From the NCBI GenBank assembly GCA_034659475.1, contig JAYEHK010000079.1:1-17919 (forward strand): a DNA stretch of 17,919 nt. The letters run 5' to 3'. The DNA comes from JAYEHK01 sp034659475 (GTDB taxonomy: Bacteria > Bacillota > Syntrophomonadia > Syntrophomonadales > Syntrophomonadaceae). The notes under the pieces are model-generated. The model saw only the letters and a list, made by a program, of their open reading frames with translations. It made no database searches and was not told where the DNA came from. Below, piece by piece: positions 13,902 through 17,919 of the stretch. The position numbers were made by a program, and so were the translations under genes. Position 1 is the first letter of the stretch, and each line of letters begins with the position of its first letter.

Positions 13902-14708
13902 ATGAGGAATACGATTATCATCTGGCTCTTGTTTACAATCACGATATTATCTGGCTGTTCCAATGCAAATCCATCGAACGAAATTACAGATACCGCCCAG
14001 CCACTTACTCGGTCTCAGATAGACGAAATTATTACGGCCACAAACGGATCTATGATCCAGGAAATAGATTTTTCTCAAGTTACAAAATCCGACCCGGCCC
14101 AGCAAGCTGATATGAATGAGAAAATGCGGCACCTGGGGGAGAAGCTTAACGGGAAGGTTACTATTGAAAACACCAATATCGTTATTGCCAGGGTTAACGG
14201 GGAGGCTATTACAGCTTCAGATTGGTATTTCGAAAAGAGTTGGGAGGTTGGAAAGGCGGAAACCAGGAATAAGCGTATTCCTTCTGATAAAGAACTCTTT
14301 AATAATTTAATAAAAGCCAAAGCTATCAGCAGTACCGCCAGAAGCCTGGGATTATATCCCCCGGAAGATCAGGTTAACGCTTACATGGCTGATCAGCGGA
14401 AATGTCTGGAGGAGCTAAAACCTGAAGAACTTACCGTTCTATTAAACACCTGGAGTGTCTCCGAGGAAGAATATTTATTATTAATGAGAGATTGCTATAC
14501 GGATAGCCTGGCGAACGTAAATTGGCACATCTACCTGGAAAAATACGAGGATCACCAGGAAGATGTACAGAAATATACGGTGAAGAACCCCCAGAAGATT
14601 TATGATGATAAAATAATGAAGCTAGTGGAAGAAGCGGAAGTGGAAGTTACTTCAGAAGGTTATCGGTTGGGGATTAGTACGCCCTCAACGCCTAACCAAA
14701 ATACTTAG
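13902..14708 (+). CDS. Lipoprotein with SurA N-terminal-like domain
   Basis: 268 residues. GGGAGG precedes the ATG, and the N-terminus MRNTIIIWLLFTITILSGC is a lipoprotein signal peptide with cysteine 19. After a polar region, residues about 90-200 read VIARVNGEAITASDWYFEKSWE...LFNNLIKAKAISSTARSLGLYPPEDQV, the pattern of SurA/PrsA N-terminal chaperone domains (ARVNGExIT, then a helix, then A-x-x-x-G-x-x-x-x-x-x-x-V). The peptidyl-prolyl isomerase domain that usually follows is missing; instead there is a helical, charged C-terminus. It probably sits on the outer face of the membrane and may help fold exported proteins, but that is inference. It ends 23 bases before the convergent HIT gene. 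Confidence 0.75.
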   Translation: MRNTIIIWLLFTITILSGCSNANPSNEITDTAQPLTRSQIDEIITATNGSMIQEIDFSQVTKSDPAQQADMNEKMRHLGEKLNGKVTIENTNIVIARVNGEAITASDWYFEKSWEVGKAETRNKRIPSDKELFNNLIKAKAISSTARSLGLYPPEDQVNAYMADQRKCLEELKPEELTVLLNTWSVSEEEYLLLMRDCYTDSLANVNWHIYLEKYEDHQEDVQKYTVKNPQKIYDDKIMKLVEEAEVEVTSEGYRLGISTPSTPNQNT

Positions 14709-14731
14709 ACACTTGGTGCTTTTATAAGTCA

Positions 14732-15103
14732 CTAATAAATCCGCTTCTCCGGAATAACCCCTCTAACCCCGCCCCTGGGATTCTCAATATCCCCTGTATA
14801 CCTCGGTATCAAATGAACATGCAGGTGAAAGATCGTTTGCCCCGCTGCTTCACCGCAGTTCACCCCGATATTGTAGCCATCTGGCTTGAAATGCTCATCC
14901 ATGTAAGCCTTCCCTTCCTCGATGAGATCGTTGATGGCCTGCCGCTCCATGGGGGTGCTTAACCAATAATCCTCGACATGACGATAAGGGATGATCAGCA
15001 GGTGCCCTTCATTCACGGGGTAACGATCATAAATGGCGTAGGCCAGGTCGTTGGATAGGATCGTTTTTTCAGGGTTACAAAAAGGACAATCTCTGTTCTT
15101 CAT
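14732..15103 (-). CDS. HIT family nucleotide hydrolase/transferase
   Basis: 123 residues, a typical HIT (PF01230) size. The start MKNRDCPFCNPE has the CxxC pair (C6, C9) that binds zinc in many members. YPVNEGHLLIIPYRHVEDYW follows, and near the end QTIFHLHVHLIPR has the His-x-His-x-His triad (H93, H95, H97), with the middle or last histidine acting as nucleophile on a nucleoside phosphate. It is cytosolic. The substrate (for example dinucleoside polyphosphates or AMP esters) is not determined. The last codons have a near-identical relic at 12161-12208. Confidence 0.9.
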   Translation of the reverse strand: MKNRDCPFCNPEKTILSNDLAYAIYDRYPVNEGHLLIIPYRHVEDYWLSTPMERQAINDLIEEGKAYMDEHFKPDGYNIGVNCGEAAGQTIFHLHVHLIPRYTGDIENPRGGVRGVIPEKRIY

Positions 15104-15150
15104 GCCGGCATTTTCCTTTCATATATAGAATACAAATCAACGATTATAGA

Positions 15151-15185
15151 GTAAAGCACCTGCCTCCCGGCAGATGCCTCTTTAC
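15151..15185 (-). repeat. Tetraloop-capped hairpin repeat, copy 2
   Basis: As minus-strand RNA, GUAAA pairs with UUUAC. After a three-base bulge, GCAUCUGCC pairs with GGCAGGUGC (one G-U) around a GGGA loop. The sequence GCAUnUGCC...GGnAGGUGC is shared with 11404-11435, and both copies favour the minus-strand RNA. It lies just downstream of the antitoxin relic at 15193. Confidence 0.6.
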
Positions 15186-15192
15186 CAATATG

Positions 15193-15237
15193 CCATACCT
15201 GATCCTCCCCAGGTTTAAGCCAGTCCTTTAATAACAT
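15193..15237 (-). pseudogene. Relic of a DUF2281-like antitoxin gene end
   Basis: On the minus strand these 15 codons read MLLKDWLKPGEDQVW, against the antitoxin tail ALAKDWLKPEEDEAW encoded at 11785-11994. The DNA matches too (caggtttaagccagtccttt here, tggtttcagccagtccttt there). Nothing recognisable of the toxin gene follows; the frame runs into the hairpin at 15151-15185. Confidence 0.65.
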
Positions 15238-15259
15238 ACTTCATTTGATTAAAAAACCC

Positions 15260-15655
15260 TTAATAAATCCTATGTTTGATTTGTTCAATCAATTGTTCAA
15301 TCGCATTCACATAACGTTCTTGAATATTATTTACGATTTCTATTGCCAATGCTTCACTGTAAATGTGAGCTGTCGAGTTTCTATCTTTTAACATGGCAAG
15401 CCATACCTCATCATCTTCTATGAGGCCAGCTGAAAAGGCTTCTCGCAATACGGTTTTCGGCGAGTTTAATCCAGTTAATCCTTCGTCTTCAAAACATGCC
15501 TTCAGGGTTTTCCATGCGAGCTCAAATGTGAACTCAAACCGCTGTATTAAGCCATCTCTTAACAAGTCATTAGACGGTTCATATTTCAAAATGCCTTCTT
15601 TTAATCGGATCAGTGCATTGGAGAGATTTTCAAATTTTATCCTATGGTCACTCAT
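15260..15655 (-). CDS. HEPN-type toxin / nucleotidyltransferase substrate-binding protein (HI0074 family)
   Basis: 131 residues, all-helical by eye, matching the NTase_sub_bind/HI0074 family (PF08780): KFENLSNALIRLKEGI, then LIQRFEFTFELAWKTLKACFEDEG, then SPKTVLREAFSAGLI and WLAMLKDRNSTAHIY. R92, N93 and H97 form the R-N-x-x-x-H motif that gives HEPN proteins their RNase activity. The ATG overlaps the end of the nucleotidyltransferase gene by 8 bases. In studied HEPN/MNT pairs the HEPN protein is the toxin and the MNT partner adds AMP to a tyrosine near this motif to silence it; here Y99 lies just after the motif. Whether this pair behaves the same way is inference. Confidence 0.87.
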   Translation of the reverse strand: MSDHRIKFENLSNALIRLKEGILKYEPSNDLLRDGLIQRFEFTFELAWKTLKACFEDEGLTGLNSPKTVLREAFSAGLIEDDEVWLAMLKDRNSTAHIYSEALAIEIVNNIQERYVNAIEQLIEQIKHRIY

Positions 15656-15947
15656 AGATAATCACCCCTTCCTGGTTTATTTTTTGTAAGAATTCAAAGG
15701 CTGTATTTTCATTAATAAATACAATATCAAATTTCAGAAGTGTTTCAATGTCATCCAGTTCACTGCTCAAGCGTCCTTTTTGTTTAAATCCAGGCAGGGT
15801 AAAAACAGCGAGGTCGATATCACTTGTCTTTTTATGATCCCCTCTTGCACGGGAACCAAATAGAACAATTTTACTCACTTCGTAAGAAACTGAAATTTTC
15901 TCAATATCCTTAATCAGTTTTTCACTCAAACCTGTACCCATCATCAA
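15648..15947 (-). CDS. MNT-type minimal nucleotidyltransferase (antitoxin of the HEPN/MNT pair)
   Basis: 99 residues, the usual size of minimal nucleotidyltransferases (PF01909). The catalytic signature is complete: VLFGSRARGDHKKTSDIDLAV with G31-S32, D43 and D45, and the third acidic residue D74 in LKFDIVFIN. Two ATGs stand in tandem at the start (15947 and 15944), and either may be used; AAGGGCGG is just upstream. It is the first gene of a two-gene unit and would AMPylate its HEPN partner, by analogy with characterised HEPN/MNT systems. Confidence 0.88.
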   Translation of the reverse strand: MMMGTGLSEKLIKDIEKISVSYEVSKIVLFGSRARGDHKKTSDIDLAVFTLPGFKQKGRLSSELDDIETLLKFDIVFINENTAFEFLQKINQEGVIIYE

Positions 15948-16078
15948 CCGCCCTTAGCAGGTGCTTATAAAGTCCTGTATTTTTTGTATATTTTACCATA
16001 TAAAAAATTTGAAATCAAAAGCATCCTTTCCATAACAAAGTATTACAAGAGCTGTCAGGCTGCCGTCCCCTTGTCACC
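15948..16078. other. Short intergenic region after the DUF4153 gene
   Basis: About 130 bases. It contains GACAAGGGGACGGCAGCC on the minus strand, loosely like the GGGGGACGGTTC repeats, and an AT-rich stretch near 15980-16015 that could hold the MNT/HEPN promoter. No clear terminator was seen. Confidence 0.35.
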
Positions 16079-17872
16079 CTATTCAGATAATTCCGGGGCA
16101 CCAAACAGCACAAAGAGCGTGTAGTCAACCCCATTGTCCTCGGCGGCGCCATAGGTAATATTGACATCCTGGAGCATAATCCGAAGCCTGTAGCCATTTC
16201 GTTCAACATCAAGTGTCATTTCCTCGGGTGAGAGTTCCTCTTCGGAATGATTGTCATTTCCAGGAAGCGATTTCGCAAAATCGTATAAATCGGTTCCAAC
16301 CAGTTCATCTCCATTCGCATCCTTTACCGACACGTGCACTTCCTGTGGGGATAATCGTTCAAAGCTAAGCTCGTAATCTACGTTGTTAAGTTCGAAATCA
16401 TATGAAGGCAAATCCGCCTGATTCATTCCCCTGTACAGATTGGCATTCACAAAGATATCGTATCCGCTGATCGCCAACGGCTTTTGCATATCCATGCTGG
16501 TGTAGACGTTTGTATTCTCCTTTTCTCCATAAGATGGTTCAAAACCAAACGTACTTTCCATATTATCATAGATTCGAAAATCAGCCGGCAGCCAATGGAT
16601 ATACCTGATATTGCTGCGATCTTCCAGATAAGAAAGGATGTTAGTAGTCTCAGCCCTTACCGTCATCGGCACTTCTTCCTTCGGACTTAGTTCGCCGTTG
16701 GTAAGCATTCCTTCTGCGATCAGCATATTCTCAAGCCGTGTGATCTGACTAACCCGAGACACTGTAAAGGCATCAACCGGTGGCAGGACTGAAAAAACTG
16801 CAAAGCCAGCTACCAGCAGGGCGATGATCCCATTTTTAGATACTGGTTTGAAGCTGAGCAGGATACCACAAACAATGGAAAAAATTCCAAAGAGGACGAC
16901 ATAATAACGAGCCTCGGTAAAACCATAGGCATTTAATCGTATGCTAACGGAGATGAGTTGCATGATCACCACCGGAATGAGCACCTTGGGAAAGACTTTT
17001 CGATATAAAACAGCGAAACGGTTTTCAAGCAGGCTTGCAAGAACATATATGATCAGTCCAGCAGCAGCATAAGCTAATACCATAACGCCCAACTGTCCAG
17101 AAGGCCATTTTAAGGTCACTAATATCTTAATAAAATAAGCCGCCAGCACCAGTGTATAGGCCGACACAAGAGGAATAGCGATATACGAAACCAGGATTTC
17201 CAAGAATCGGGGATATTGCCCTGCCTGCTCTGTATATTCACGCACGCTTTCCTCTTGTGAATGAAATCGTGGCAGAAGCGACAAATAGTAGATCGTTGCA
17301 AAAAGAACCCAGATGATCGCCATCATATAGGCGTAAGTATCACTGTTGACCTGGAAAAGCAGAATGTCAATCGCTGCGATAATCGCCGCACATCCAGCGG
17401 AGATTACGCCGGAGTACAATACGGACGTAAATGCTGATTTGAGATGTGTAAGAGCGATTTTATTAAAATCGAATTTACCCCCGTATGAGGGTACCCATAA
17501 GAAGGCACAGAACATGGCAAAAACAGCCACGAAAGTACGAATTACAACCTCAAAGCTGATACTCTCGGCCGGGAATAGAATCAGATAATAGGCCACCGTA
17601 AGCAAAGCAGACAATCCGTAAACGACCGCCCGCAATTTTGACATACGCTCAAACCGTTCACAGCTGAACTGAGCGACAATACCAATAAAAGCGCCTAATA
17701 AGAAGGTAAACATGAGTTTTTGAATAAACAGCTCGGGGCCTTTGTGCAGGGAGATCATATAACAGATCAATACCGTAGCAGAGCAAAGACAGACGACCGT
17801 CAATGGGAAACGTGATACGGCCACAAAGAGACCTTGTAAAATACGTACGAGCGCTTCGGTTAGGCGTTTCAT
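16079..17872 (-). CDS. DUF4153 family polytopic membrane protein
   Basis: 597 residues from an ATG at 17872, chosen because GGAGG stands just before it; an ATG 7 codons earlier lacks such a signal. The N-terminal two thirds (to about residue 375) is made of hydrophobic segments, about ten to twelve by eye, with motifs such as SYIAIPLVSAYTLVLAAYFIK and an LPRFHSQEE loop seen in DUF4153 (PF13687) proteins. The last 215 residues are soluble and rich in acidic residues, with YEDxR-like YLEDRSNIRYI and a YELSFERLSPQEV segment; they probably lie outside the membrane. The family's function is unknown. It is separate from the defence genes and ends near 16079 with no visible partner. Confidence 0.85.
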   Translation of the reverse strand: MKRLTEALVRILQGLFVAVSRFPLTVVCLCSATVLICYMISLHKGPELFIQKLMFTFLLGAFIGIVAQFSCERFERMSKLRAVVYGLSALLTVAYYLILFPAESISFEVVIRTFVAVFAMFCAFLWVPSYGGKFDFNKIALTHLKSAFTSVLYSGVISAGCAAIIAAIDILLFQVNSDTYAYMMAIIWVLFATIYYLSLLPRFHSQEESVREYTEQAGQYPRFLEILVSYIAIPLVSAYTLVLAAYFIKILVTLKWPSGQLGVMVLAYAAAGLIIYVLASLLENRFAVLYRKVFPKVLIPVVIMQLISVSIRLNAYGFTEARYYVVLFGIFSIVCGILLSFKPVSKNGIIALLVAGFAVFSVLPPVDAFTVSRVSQITRLENMLIAEGMLTNGELSPKEEVPMTVRAETTNILSYLEDRSNIRYIHWLPADFRIYDNMESTFGFEPSYGEKENTNVYTSMDMQKPLAISGYDIFVNANLYRGMNQADLPSYDFELNNVDYELSFERLSPQEVHVSVKDANGDELVGTDLYDFAKSLPGNDNHSEEELSPEEMTLDVERNGYRLRIMLQDVNITYGAAEDNGVDYTLFVLFGAPELSE

Positions 17873-17919
17873 TTTATTTCCTCCAAACTTCATCTCTTCC
17901 TCAACTTTCCCAGTTGATC

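Noticed and set aside
15950..15975. Partial match (AGCAGGTGCTT) to the hairpin repeat
   Set aside because: Only one arm-like segment is present and no hairpin forms.
1..17919. CRISPR array, tRNA, rRNA, complete insertion sequence
   Set aside because: No spaced direct repeats, cloverleaf-like genes or transposase motifs were seen on either strand.

Overview
The window looks like a chromosomal segment of an endospore-forming, low-to-mid-GC Firmicute, probably a clostridial or Peptococcaceae-type anaerobe. The evidence is a CotF-family spore coat protein, AGGAGG-type ribosome binding sites, frequent TTG/GTG starts, lipoproteins with Firmicute-type lipoboxes, and GGGGGACGGTTC hairpin repeats that I recall from such genomes. 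The genus cannot be fixed from the sequence alone. I saw no tRNA, rRNA, CRISPR array, transposase or prophage gene.

Region 1 (1-6611, all minus strand) is a tightly overlapping defence-type operon, read from 6570 downwards: a MutL/MORC-type GHKL ATPase, a Z1-domain superfamily 2 helicase, a PD-(D/E)XK protein of the DUF4420 family, and an AIPR (abortive infection phage resistance) protein cut by the window edge. This is the combination linked to prokaryotic MORC/MutL restriction-like systems and to the anti-phage system named Mza. The Z1 gene carries an in-frame TAA a few codons before its Walker A motif. The system is therefore either inactivated, read through, or affected by a sequence error. 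No methyltransferase is visible in the window.

Region 2 (6754-9121, minus) is a second defence-type gene: an SF2 helicase with an N-terminal DUF559/Vsr-like nuclease-like domain and a probable helix-turn-helix. Its last codons look frameshifted. A perfect 27-bp palindrome separates it from the operon.

Region 3 (9339-12027, minus) holds a terminator, a leftover C-terminal winged helix of a Fic-family protein, a group II PLP-dependent decarboxylase, and a PemK/MazF toxin with a DUF2281-like antitoxin.

Region 4 (12028-15260) is a mosaic: a 40-bp relic of a HIT gene end, a long REP/MITE-like inverted repeat, a small lipoprotein gene that seems to start at ATC, the CotF-like coat protein, a SurA-N-like lipoprotein, a HIT-family hydrolase and a relic of an antitoxin gene end.

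Region 5 (15260-17872, minus) is a HEPN/MNT toxin-antitoxin pair and a DUF4153 membrane protein.

The left half is thus a defence cluster. The middle carries several gene relics and two copies of a GNRA-like-capped hairpin. HIT-end and antitoxin-end sequences occur together at two loci about 3 kb apart, which suggests past duplication and deletion.
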